DNA from: Catellatospora bangladeshensis
GTDB taxonomy: Bacteria; Actinomycetota; Actinomycetes; Mycobacteriales; Micromonosporaceae
Length of the DNA stretch: 41,965 bases
Direction: 5' to 3'
NCBI RefSeq assembly: GCF_016862575.1
Contig: NZ_BONF01000063.1
Location: 1 to 41,965 of the forward strand
The notes beneath the pieces were generated by a model that searched no databases, was not told the DNA's origin, and saw only the letters and a list, made by a program, of their open reading frames with translations. Numbering within the stretch: the stretch's first letter is position 1; each line of letters begins with the position of its first letter. This document shows positions 1-6,455 of this stretch, piece by piece. The position numbers and the translations under genes are program-made.

Positions 1-453
1 CTTAGGGCTGTCGTGGCAGCCCTGGTAGCACTGGGTGCAGTCGGTCGCACCCAGCTCCGGCCAGAACTCCAGGTCGACGGCGTGCCCACTCGCCTCGATC
101 GCGCTGATCGTGCGTGATCGGATGACGCTACCCGTGCCGGGCAGACGTGGGTCATGCTCCCGCTCGTCCTGCGGGATGTGGTGGATGTAGCGACCGGCGA
201 CCTTCTCGCAGAAGTCGGTGTAGTCGCGCGTACGGATGATGAAGGCGTGCCAGAACCGGTCGACGACTGTCGAGGGACCGAGCGGTTCGGGTGCCACCGC
301 GCAAGCAGCCAGGAAGCCGACCATCTGGGACACACCTCGCTGGCAGAAATTGACGCTCCACGTCGGGAACTGCTGTTGCACGTCCTTGACAAGCAAGCTC
401 GCCACCTGGTCCGGGATGGCATCGCGCTGGTTCTGGTCGAGTAGCGTGGTCAT
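1..453 (-). CDS. Partial protein with WH/HH motifs, glycine-rich-domain-protein-like (3' end off window)
   Basis: The frame is open from an ATG at 451-453 to the window edge, giving about 151 residues and no stop, so the C-terminus is missing. A good ribosome site (GGAGG, 4 nt before the ATG) fixes the start. Residues 64-96 read roughly VVDRFWHAF, then TRDYTDFC, then GRYIHHIPQ. This spacing of WH, Y..FC and HH.P resembles the core of actinobacterial and plant 'glycine-rich domain-containing' proteins (GRDP/DUF1399-like). The last visible residues contain CTQCYQGC, a possible metal-binding cluster. It is the last visible gene of a leftward operon with the two small Cys-rich proteins at 529-932. 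The role is unknown and the family name rests on motif spacing only. Confidence 0.6.
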   Translation of the reverse strand, partial: MTTLLDQNQRDAIPDQVASLLVKDVQQQFPTWSVNFCQRGVSQMVGFLAACAVAPEPLGPSTVVDRFWHAFIIRTRDYTDFCEKVAGRYIHHIPQDEREHDPRLPGTGSVIRSRTISAIEASGHAVDLEFWPELGATDCTQCYQGCHDSPK

Positions 454-528
454 CTGACCTCCACTGGTAGTGAGTGGTGGGCGGAGGGCGAGCGACGTTG
501 CGAGCGGCAGCCTGTCCTCCGCGACTGT

Positions 529-750
529 CTATGTGGCTGATCGATGGTGCCGAGGTCGCCGAGGCAGCGCGCCCAGACGCCAGAAGGCGGCGTGGGCGAG
601 GATCCTGGACGGGCAAGGCGTGATCTCGCCGCAGGTTGCGCACACACCCGTGAACGGGACATTGTCGAGATGCTGCTCAATGAGTGCCTGGGCGGCGGCC
701 GTGGTCTCCGGCAGCCGAACGACACCACGGGCGAGGACGCTTGTGGTCAC
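529..750 (-). CDS. Small Cys-containing protein, function unknown
   Basis: A 73-residue protein starting at GTG 748-750, preceded by GGAG. Its start overlaps the stop of the upstream gene (GTGA), so translation is probably coupled. The centre reads FTGVCATCGEITPCPSR, a C-x2-C-x5-PC arrangement seen in many short actinobacterial proteins encoded near XRE regulators, followed by a basic C-terminus. A longer reading of the frame to 852 exists, but it would overlap the neighbour completely, so the coupled start is preferred. It is probably a zinc-binding or protein-interaction mini-protein. Nothing in the sequence gives a specific function. Confidence 0.55.
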   Translation of the reverse strand: MTTSVLARGVVRLPETTAAAQALIEQHLDNVPFTGVCATCGEITPCPSRILAHAAFWRLGALPRRPRHHRSAT

Positions 751-932
751 GGAGTCTCCGCTTCTGCAGATGTCAGTACTCGTTCGGCCCAGAGCCGGGT
801 GGTACAGGGATGCGGAACGCAAATCCCGAACTGGGCGCAACCCGAGCACCATCCCTCTTCGGTCGATGTGTGGGATCCGGCCGCGGTCTGGGCGGCTGGA
901 ACCAGCGCAATGAGATCGTCGGTGCGGGTCAT
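747..932 (-). CDS. Small Cys-rich protein, function unknown
   Basis: A 61-residue protein from ATG 930-932 with a strong ribosome site (GAGGAG, 5 nt upstream). Its centre reads WCSGCAQFGICVPHPCTTRLWAE, with four cysteines that could bind zinc. It is the first gene of the leftward group 932-747, 750-529, 453-1 and diverges from the XRE regulator at 1103. Small Cys-containing proteins of this type are frequent beside XRE-family regulators in filamentous actinobacteria, but their roles are mostly unknown. Confidence 0.5.
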   Translation of the reverse strand: MTRTDDLIALVPAAQTAAGSHTSTEEGWCSGCAQFGICVPHPCTTRLWAERVLTSAEAETP

Positions 933-993
933 GCCGACTCCTCGCGATCGTTGATCTGGCTCAATGTCACGCCTAGGCTTTTCTGGACACGAA

Positions 994-1095
994 CGGGAGG
1001 GATCGGCATCACCTCCCGCCCGTGCCGTGTGAACAGCGTGGCCCGAATCTCGGGCGGGCTGAAGGTGGGCGGCGTTAGCCGCTGCGTTTGCTAAC
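994..1095. promoter_or_regulatory. Divergent control region with three inverted repeats
   Basis: The 170-bp gap between the small-protein operon and the XRE gene holds three palindromes: CGGGAGG-N11-CCTCCCG (994-1018), GCCCGA-ATC-TCGGGC (1041-1055) and GTTAGC-N10-GCTAAC (1074-1095). The last ends 7 nt before the likely regulator start and is well placed to be an autoregulatory operator of the XRE protein. No convincing -35/-10 pair could be fixed. Operator identity is inference. Confidence 0.4.
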
Positions 1096-1102
1096 AGATC
1101 GG

Positions 1103-2152
1103 ATGCCGCCGATGAGTAGCGCAGGTCGGGAGCTGCAACGCTGGCGCAAGAGGCGTCGGCTGTCCCTACGAGCCCTTGCCGAGAAGGTCAACTACAGCTA
1201 CGTCTATCTGTGGGAGATCGAGAGAGGCGGCAAGCCGGCACTGGCCATGGTGATGGCAGCATGTGATCGTGCATTGGAAGCAGGCGGGGAGTTGGCCCGC
1301 CTTGCTGAAAAGGGCGGGGATGTGAAGCGACGGGAGTTCCTCCAGAGCACGGTTGCCGCACCGCTGATGCTCCGTGGTGCCCTGAGCGGGCTCAATGATC
1401 AGCTCTGGAAGGTCTACGTCGCGGCCTCGGACAAGAGTTCACTGCTTCCGCTGGCCAATGCCCAGCTCGTGATCACTGACGACGACCTGATGCGTGCTGA
1501 TGTATTGCAGCTCATCGGGGAGATCTACTTCGACGGCAACCGCTACTCGGATGCGGTGCGCTGCTACACGGAAGCCGCGACAGCCGCCAGCGGCACGAAC
1601 GCTGATCACGACCTCTGGGCTTGCGCGCTCATCCGCCATGCCTTCGTCGGCGTCTACGAACGCCGGTTCGCGGACGCACTGCGCCTGCTGGAACTGGCCG
1701 AGGGTGTGGCAGCTCGCGGGGACAGTCAGCTCACGACCTCGCCATGGGTGCAGGTCGTAAAGGCGCAAGCGCTGGCCGGCCTGGGCGATGCCAGCGGGTG
1801 CAGGCGGTCGCTGGACCTGTCCCACGCTCTTGACGGCCGTACGAACAACGGTGGCTGGCTGCGGTTCGATGGTTCTCGCATTGCCGAGGAGGCCGGGGCC
1901 TGTTTCATCCAGCTCGGTCGCCCAGACCAGGCCGAGATCCAGCTTGAACAGGCGCTCGCCGGTCTCGCTACGTCGTCGAGGCGGCGTGGCGTCGTCTTGG
2001 CGGACCTGGCCATGGTCGGCGTCATGCGCAAAGATCGCGAATACGCGCTCCACTACGCCAGCGGGGCGCTGTCGATCGCGCGAGAGACCGGCTCCGGCCT
2101 GCTCACGCGCAAGCTCATGAACGTTCAAGCCGAGATGCTGGGGGCATGGTGA
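1103..2152 (+). CDS. XRE-family regulator with C-terminal TPR-like domain
   Basis: About 349 residues if translation starts at ATG 1103. ATG 1112 and TTG 1088 are alternatives and none has a clear ribosome site. Residues 5-60 form an HTH_3-type helix-turn-helix (ELQRWRKRRRLSLRALAEKV, then YLWEIERG). A KRREFL segment follows near residue 80, as in many large actinobacterial XRE proteins. The rest is helical repeat with TPR character (for example QLIGEIYFDGNRYSDAVRCYTEA). Such proteins are DNA-binding regulators whose repeat domain probably senses a peptide or protein partner. It overlaps the next gene and diverges from the small Cys-protein operon. The palindrome at 1074-1095 suggests autoregulation. 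Confidence 0.8.
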   Translation: MPPMSSAGRELQRWRKRRRLSLRALAEKVNYSYVYLWEIERGGKPALAMVMAACDRALEAGGELARLAEKGGDVKRREFLQSTVAAPLMLRGALSGLNDQLWKVYVAASDKSSLLPLANAQLVITDDDLMRADVLQLIGEIYFDGNRYSDAVRCYTEAATAASGTNADHDLWACALIRHAFVGVYERRFADALRLLELAEGVAARGDSQLTTSPWVQVVKAQALAGLGDASGCRRSLDLSHALDGRTNNGGWLRFDGSRIAEEAGACFIQLGRPDQAEIQLEQALAGLATSSRRRGVVLADLAMVGVMRKDREYALHYASGALSIARETGSGLLTRKLMNVQAEMLGAW

Positions 2153-2499
2153 CCGGTGGTGAGATCTTCCGTGAGGCGTGGATCGCCGGGGTGCGCAAGC
2201 ACTTCCCGGGCGAACCGAAAGCGTCCTACATCGTGCCGTGGGAGGGCACGCCCCACTGGGAGCGCGCCAGCGCCGGGGCCGTATACGAGCAGGTCGCGCT
2301 CCTCATCCGGCAGGGCGGCACCGACAAGCTGACGCGAGAGCAGAAAGGGCGCTTCGTCGCCCTCTGCTGGATCGCCCAGATCTACCACCACATCCCCGAC
2401 CCGAAGCCCGCCTACGTCGCGAACTGGGAGCAGTTGCCGGACTGGCAGCAGGAGACCGACGCCGACATCTTCGAACACATCGCCGCGACCATGGACTGA
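2146..2499 (+). CDS. Hypothetical protein coupled to the XRE regulator
   Basis: A 117-residue soluble protein starting at ATG 2146, or GTG 2149 (which would give a GTGA overlap), inside the end of the XRE gene, so the two are translationally coupled. It is rich in Trp, Pro and acidic residues. Notable pieces are KPAYVANWEQLPDWQQETDA and VPWEGTPHWER, which look like two copies of a 'P-x-W-x-x-L/T-P-x-W' motif. Short actinobacterial proteins of this look are common, but I do not know a function. The location suggests it works with the XRE-TPR regulator or belongs to its regulon. Confidence 0.65.
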   Translation: MVTGGEIFREAWIAGVRKHFPGEPKASYIVPWEGTPHWERASAGAVYEQVALLIRQGGTDKLTREQKGRFVALCWIAQIYHHIPDPKPAYVANWEQLPDWQQETDADIFEHIAATMD

Positions 2500-2565
2500 A
2501 GCACCGCGCCCGGCACAAGCCGCCTGCTCGTTCGGCGTACCAGTGACACTGCGGGCCGGACACGC

Positions 2566-2598
2566 CGATGGCGCGGCGCTCGGGGCGCCGCGCCATCG
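2566..2598. terminator. Bidirectional terminator hairpin
   Basis: A perfect 13-bp stem (CGATGGCGCGGCG and its complement) with a 7-nt loop lies between the converging genes ending at 2499 and 2617. There is no T-run, as usual in high-GC actinobacteria. Confidence 0.7.
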
Positions 2599-2616
2599 GG
2601 TCTGTCGGGTGCTGTC

Positions 2617-3987
2617 TCAGGCGAAGTCGAACAGCGGTGGGAACACCAGCACGACCGTCCAGGCCCAGACCGCGTACACGGCCAGGTACCGCGTCTGCCA
2701 CTGCTCCAGCCTGCCGAACGGCATCCGCCCGCGGATGAAGCCGAGGAACAGCCACGCCGACCAGGCCAGGTTGGCCAGCAGGATGAGGTTCTCGCCCAGG
2801 GCCGCCGTCTTGTTGGCGGTGAAGCCGAACTCGGTGATCCGGCCGGTGATCGCGATCAGCACCAGCACGTCGATGATCAGCGCACTGACCACCAGCGCCA
2901 GCTGCAGCTTGTCGAACAGGCCGGGCTTGGCCGCGGGGTTGCGCGCCGACAGGGCGTACAGCAGCAGCCCCAGCACCACCACGAGCAGCAGGTCGAACAC
3001 GATGAGCACTTCGCGCTCGACGTCGATCACGCTGGTGGTGAAGGCGACGGCGCCGAGGAACGCCAGCAGCGTCGCGGTGAACAGCGGCGTGAACACCTTG
3101 GTCAGCACCGGCGCCATGTTCTCCACGACGCTCTGCTTCGCCTCGACCAGCCACGCGGCCACCACGACGGCGGCGACCGCGCCGCAGGGCAGCAGCCACT
3201 GGGAGATGAACGTCTCCGGGTTGATGCCGATGGCGTTGAACGTCCCGGCGGTGAACGCGGTGAGCACTCCGCCGCCGAGCGCGAGCAGCGCGTAGTAGAT
3301 CAGGAATTCGCCGGTGAACCTGATGAAGTCCATCCGGCGCTGCCCGGATCGCCACTCGCCGCCGACGTAGGCGACGCCGACCACCAGCCAGAGCGCGATC
3401 GGCAGGTGGATCGCGGCGAGCACCAGGGTGTGCGAGTCGCCCGCCATGGGGTACGTGTTGACGGCCGTCGCGCCCAGCGCGAAGAACGCCGCGAGCAGGC
3501 CGATGACCCCGGCGCCGAGCCGGCGCTGCCACGCGAAGTACGCGGCCAGCGGCGCCAGCGCGAACAGGCCGGCGTTGCGCAGGAAGAAGGAGGCGGCGGC
3601 GTCGCTGTCCATGTCGAGGCCGAGCCAGCCGGGCACCTTGATCGCCAGGGCGGCTGCGGCCGCGCAGGCCACCATGACCGGCAGCTCCCGGCGGCTGCGA
3701 GCGGGGCCCGCGGGGTCGTCCCCGGTCAGCACGAGTTGCTTCCACAACCGGTCGGAGTGCTCCCGGGCGAACTCGCGGGACAGTTCGTCGAGGCTGCCCA
3801 TGCGCTTGACGGCGATGAGGAAGGCCTCGTCGGGGTGCAGGCCGGCCTCGGTGAGGTCGGCGATGCGGCCGCGCAGGTGGTCCTCCAGCTCCTCCGCGTC
3901 GGCCTGGTGCATCTCCTGACGGCGGCGCACGTACGCGCGCCACTCGGCGATCTGGGTCTCCAGCTCGCTGTTGCTGTCTACGGTCAT
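2617..3987 (-). CDS. Polytopic membrane protein with permease-prefix-like N-terminus
   Basis: A 456-residue protein starting at ATG 3985-3987, five bases after the PadR stop. The frame stays open upstream, but that part is a shadow of the PadR gene. Residues 1-80 are charged and helical (ELETQIAEWRAYVRRRQEMHQADAEELEDHLRGRIADL, then a 'G-x-x-x-D-E-A-F' stretch). This is the 'permease prefix domain 1' type seen in membrane proteins paired with PadR regulators. About ten hydrophobic segments follow (for example VMVACAAAAALAIKV and VVVLGLLLYAL). No catalytic motif is visible. The PadR-membrane protein pair suggests an envelope-stress or drug-responsive function, which is inferred. Confidence 0.75.
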   Translation of the reverse strand: MTVDSNSELETQIAEWRAYVRRRQEMHQADAEELEDHLRGRIADLTEAGLHPDEAFLIAVKRMGSLDELSREFAREHSDRLWKQLVLTGDDPAGPARSRRELPVMVACAAAAALAIKVPGWLGLDMDSDAAASFFLRNAGLFALAPLAAYFAWQRRLGAGVIGLLAAFFALGATAVNTYPMAGDSHTLVLAAIHLPIALWLVVGVAYVGGEWRSGQRRMDFIRFTGEFLIYYALLALGGGVLTAFTAGTFNAIGINPETFISQWLLPCGAVAAVVVAAWLVEAKQSVVENMAPVLTKVFTPLFTATLLAFLGAVAFTTSVIDVEREVLIVFDLLLVVVLGLLLYALSARNPAAKPGLFDKLQLALVVSALIIDVLVLIAITGRITEFGFTANKTAALGENLILLANLAWSAWLFLGFIRGRMPFGRLEQWQTRYLAVYAVWAWTVVLVFPPLFDFA

Positions 3988-3992
3988 GCCGA

Positions 3993-4358
3993 TCACGCCC
4001 CGGCCGGTGCGATGAGCGGCAGGGGCATGGGCGCGGCGTTCCACACGCCGCGCAGCGTGTCGACGACCGCGGCCCACTGGCGGCGCTGCTCGGTCAGCTC
4101 GGCCCGGCCCAGGTCGGTGATGCGGTAGTACTTGCGGCGGCGCTCGCCGGCCGGGCTCTGCCAGTGGGACTCGACGTAGCCGAGCCGCTCCAGCCGGTGC
4201 AGCAGGGGGTAGAGCAGGCCGTCGGTCCATTCGAGATGGCCGCCGGACAGGTTGTTGACCTGTTTGAGGATCGCGTAGCCGTAGCTCTCGCCCTCGGCGA
4301 GGATGCCGAGGACGAGTGGGGTCGCCGAGGCCGCGACGAGATCTTTCGTGATGTGCAC
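3993..4358 (-). CDS. PadR-family transcriptional regulator
   Basis: A 121-residue winged-helix protein starting at GTG 4356-4358. Residues 12-90 match the PadR core: LVLGILAEGESYGYAILKQV, then LEWTDGLLYPLLHRLERLGYVESHW, then RRKYYRITDLGRAEL, which is the wing and linker. The length is typical for short (subfamily-2) PadR proteins that dimerise through a C-terminal helix. It is the first gene of a two-gene operon with the membrane protein ending at 2617. A perfect 9-bp inverted repeat lies just upstream and overlaps the likely promoter, so autorepression is expected. Confidence 0.9.
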   Translation of the reverse strand: MHITKDLVAASATPLVLGILAEGESYGYAILKQVNNLSGGHLEWTDGLLYPLLHRLERLGYVESHWQSPAGERRRKYYRITDLGRAELTEQRRQWAAVVDTLRGVWNAAPMPLPLIAPAGA

Positions 4359-4375
4359 GAGGGATACCGCCTATA

Positions 4376-4405
4376 CCTAGAACTGCTATGTATCGTAGTT
4401 CTAGG
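4376..4405 (-). promoter_or_regulatory. Putative PadR operator
   Basis: A perfect inverted repeat, CCTAGAACT-N12-AGTTCTAGG, starts 18 bp upstream of the padR start codon. It is AT-rich compared with its surroundings. The loop contains ATGTAT, reminiscent of the ATGT/ACAT core in known PadR sites. On the minus strand it covers plausible -10 sequence (TACGAT), so binding should block transcription of the padR operon. Confidence 0.6.
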
Positions 4406-4514
4406 CGTCAGCCGAGCGCAACGCCCTGACCTGTGAAGATCTGGTAGAGAGGCACCGCGGGCCGCTGTCGGAAACTGTGCTCCCAGCACGCCATGACGAT
4501 CTTGCGGCCGGCGC

Positions 4515-4520
4515 TACTGT
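4515..4520 (+). promoter_or_regulatory. -10 box of leaderless Nudix transcript
   Basis: TACTGT lies 7 nt before ATG 4528, the spacing expected when transcription starts at the start codon. No ribosome site is present upstream of this ATG, which supports a leaderless mRNA. Confidence 0.5.
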
Positions 4521-4527
4521 GACGCCC

Positions 4528-5022
4528 ATGCCCACCCGTCACGCGCACTGCTCCTACTGCGGCAGCGCCTTCTCCGCCGACCAGCCGTGGCCGCGAACCT
4601 GCGCCGCCTGCGCGCAGATCAGCTACGTCAACCCGCTGCCGGTCGCGGTGGCGGTGCTGCCCGTGGGTGACGCGCTGCTCGGCGTCCGCCGCATCATCCC
4701 GCCCGGCGCGGGCCGGGTGGCGCTGCCCGGCGGCTTCATCGACCTCGGCGAGTCCTGGCAGCAGGCCGTCGTCCGCGAGCTGCGCGAGGAGACCGGCATC
4801 GAGGCCGACCCCGCCGACGTCACCCTCTACGACACCCTCAGCGCCCCCGACGGCACCCTCCTCGTCTTCGGCCTCCTACCCCCACGCTCTCTCGCCGACC
4901 TACCCCCCTCCACCCCCAACGCCGAATCCGCCGGCTGGGAGCTGGTAACCCCCACCACTCCCCTCGCCTTCTCCCTCCACACCGCCGTAGCCACCCGCTA
5001 CTTCACCACCCACCCCGCCTAA
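4528..5022 (+). CDS. Nudix hydrolase with N-terminal zinc ribbon
   Basis: A 164-residue protein. The frame is open from 4477, but ATG 4528 is chosen because a -10 box sits 7 nt upstream and the zinc ribbon starts right after it. Cys8, Cys11, Cys25 and Cys28 form a C-x2-C...C-x2-C zinc ribbon. Residues 69-91 are a complete Nudix box (G-x5-E-x7-REL-x-EE-x-G-I) with the metal-binding glutamates. Nudix enzymes hydrolyse nucleoside diphosphates linked to another group. The zinc ribbon plus Nudix layout recalls NudC-type NADH pyrophosphatases, but this protein is much shorter and lacks their middle domain, so the substrate is unknown. It appears monocistronic. Confidence 0.88.
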   Translation: MPTRHAHCSYCGSAFSADQPWPRTCAACAQISYVNPLPVAVAVLPVGDALLGVRRIIPPGAGRVALPGGFIDLGESWQQAVVRELREETGIEADPADVTLYDTLSAPDGTLLVFGLLPPRSLADLPPSTPNAESAGWELVTPTTPLAFSLHTAVATRYFTTHPA

Positions 5023-5030
5023 CGTGCGTC

Positions 5031-5097
5031 GATCTTGCGTGAGCTGTGGGTGCGACACGCATAAAAGGGGCGAAGTCATAACAGTTCGCGCAAGATC
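5031..5097. repeat. REP-like inverted repeat element
   Basis: Two 17-bp arms (GATCTTGCGTGAGCTGT at 5031-5047 and a near-complement at 5081-5097, 15 of 17 matching) flank a 33-nt AT-richer centre. A further GATCTTG follows at 5102. It sits just after the Nudix stop. It may act as a terminator, but its arms and centre look like an interspersed palindromic element. Confidence 0.5.
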
Positions 5098-5167
5098 AAC
5101 ATGATCTTGGCGCAGCGCAGCGCGGGGCGGCGCGGGGCAGCGCGGCGCGGGGCGAGGGTGCGGGAGC

Positions 5168-6307
5168 ATGGTGTGCGAGGCTGGGGGTGTGGGGCAGGAT
5201 CCGCTAAGTCAGGCGCAGCGGCTCGCGGCTGCCGGTGAGCACGAGGCCGCGCTGCGGCTCGCGCGCGAGCTGGAGGCGGAGTACGCCGCGCAGGGCGACG
5301 ACGGGGTGAACCTCCTGCTCTGGGTGCGGCTGAGCATGGCGCGGTGGCTGGCGGTGCAGGAACGGCCGGACCGGCGGGCGGCGCTGGCCGTGCTCGACGC
5401 GGCCGAGCAGACCTGGCGTTCCCCGGCGGTGCAGGGCTCGGAGATGGTGCACCTGCTGGGTGCGGAGCTGATGTCGCTGCGCAGCTTCGTGCTGCGCCAG
5501 CTCGGGTACGCCGCCGAGAGCCTCGCCGCGGGGGAGCAGGCCCTGGCCTTCTTCACCGAGCTGGAGCAGGACGCGCCCGAGATGCTGTCCGCGGTGGGGC
5601 GGGTGCCGCTGCTGCTCAACCGGGGCGCGGCGCTGGCCGACCTGGGCCGCACCGCCGAGTCGCTGGCCCCGCTGGCCCAGGCCCTGGCGGCGCTGCGCGA
5701 GGCCGGGGCGGCCGCCGTGCACCGCGACGTCGAGATCGAGCTGCTCGTGCTCCAGGGCACCTCGCTGACGCTGCTGGGCCGCTTCGCCGAGGCGGGCGCG
5801 GCCGAGGCCGAGGCGATCGCGTTCGCCCGCAAGGAGTCCGGACGGGCCGCCCGGCACCTGCTGGCCACCGCGCTGACCAACCACGCCACGACGCTGACCC
5901 GCGTGCGGCAGTACGACGAGGCCCTCGGCACGGTCCACGAGGCGATGGCGGTGCTGCGGGAGACCGACGGCGAGCCGGTGACCGCCGTGCAGCGGCGCCG
6001 CTGGGGCCTGCCGCTGTCCACCGAGGCCGAGGTCCTGCTCGCGGTGGGCCGCCGGGAGGACGCCGCCCGTGCCGCCCGCCGGGCCGAGCCCGTGCTGCGC
6101 GAGTACGCGGCCGAGGTGCCGCTGCTCGTCGCCGGTTCGCTGGCCAACGTGTGCCTGCTCATCGGCGAGGCCGAGGACGACAAGGCCTACGCGGACGAGG
6201 CACTGGAACGGCTGACCGAGCTGAACGAGCGCTTCCCCGGCCGCTACGAGTACTGGTGGCGGCGCGCCCGTGACCTGGTCGAACGCCTGCACAGCGGAGC
6301 CGGGTGA
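5168..6307 (+). CDS. TPR-repeat protein, function unknown
   Basis: A 379-residue, Ala/Leu/Glu-rich cytosolic protein starting at ATG 5168 with GGGAG directly upstream. The whole length is helical repeat of TPR type, for example AQRLAAAGEHEAALRLARELE, LNRGAALADLGRTAESLAPL and YDEALGTVHEAMAVLRETDG. There is no signal peptide, membrane segment or catalytic motif. Such proteins are usually scaffolds or sensors. It is unlike the CHAT-operon TPR proteins further right: its repeats are divergent and lack the 40-residue 'EATTLNNIG' signature. It is transcribed in the same direction as the HelD-like gene but is separated from it by 148 bp. Confidence 0.75.
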   Translation: MVCEAGGVGQDPLSQAQRLAAAGEHEAALRLARELEAEYAAQGDDGVNLLLWVRLSMARWLAVQERPDRRAALAVLDAAEQTWRSPAVQGSEMVHLLGAELMSLRSFVLRQLGYAAESLAAGEQALAFFTELEQDAPEMLSAVGRVPLLLNRGAALADLGRTAESLAPLAQALAALREAGAAAVHRDVEIELLVLQGTSLTLLGRFAEAGAAEAEAIAFARKESGRAARHLLATALTNHATTLTRVRQYDEALGTVHEAMAVLRETDGEPVTAVQRRRWGLPLSTEAEVLLAVGRREDAARAARRAEPVLREYAAEVPLLVAGSLANVCLLIGEAEDDKAYADEALERLTELNERFPGRYEYWWRRARDLVERLHSGAG

Positions 6308-6375
6308 CGGCGAGCTGCTCCTCGCTCCGTCTTCCCGGCCGTATTCATTGTATCGGTCGTGCAAGTCGTACAGAT

Positions 6376-6400
6376 CGCCCCGAATGATGATTTTCGGGCG
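6376..6400 (+). terminator. Possible terminator hairpin between TPR gene and HelD-like gene
   Basis: CGCCCCGAA and TTCGGGCG form an 8-bp stem with one bulged C and an 8-nt loop, 68 nt after the TPR stop. The surrounding 6340-6400 stretch is AT-rich for this genome and may also hold promoter elements for the next gene. Confidence 0.35.
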
Positions 6401-6455
6401 CTGGGCTGCGTTTAGCCTCGTCAAGCCACCCAATCCCACGTCACCGGGGAGCACT

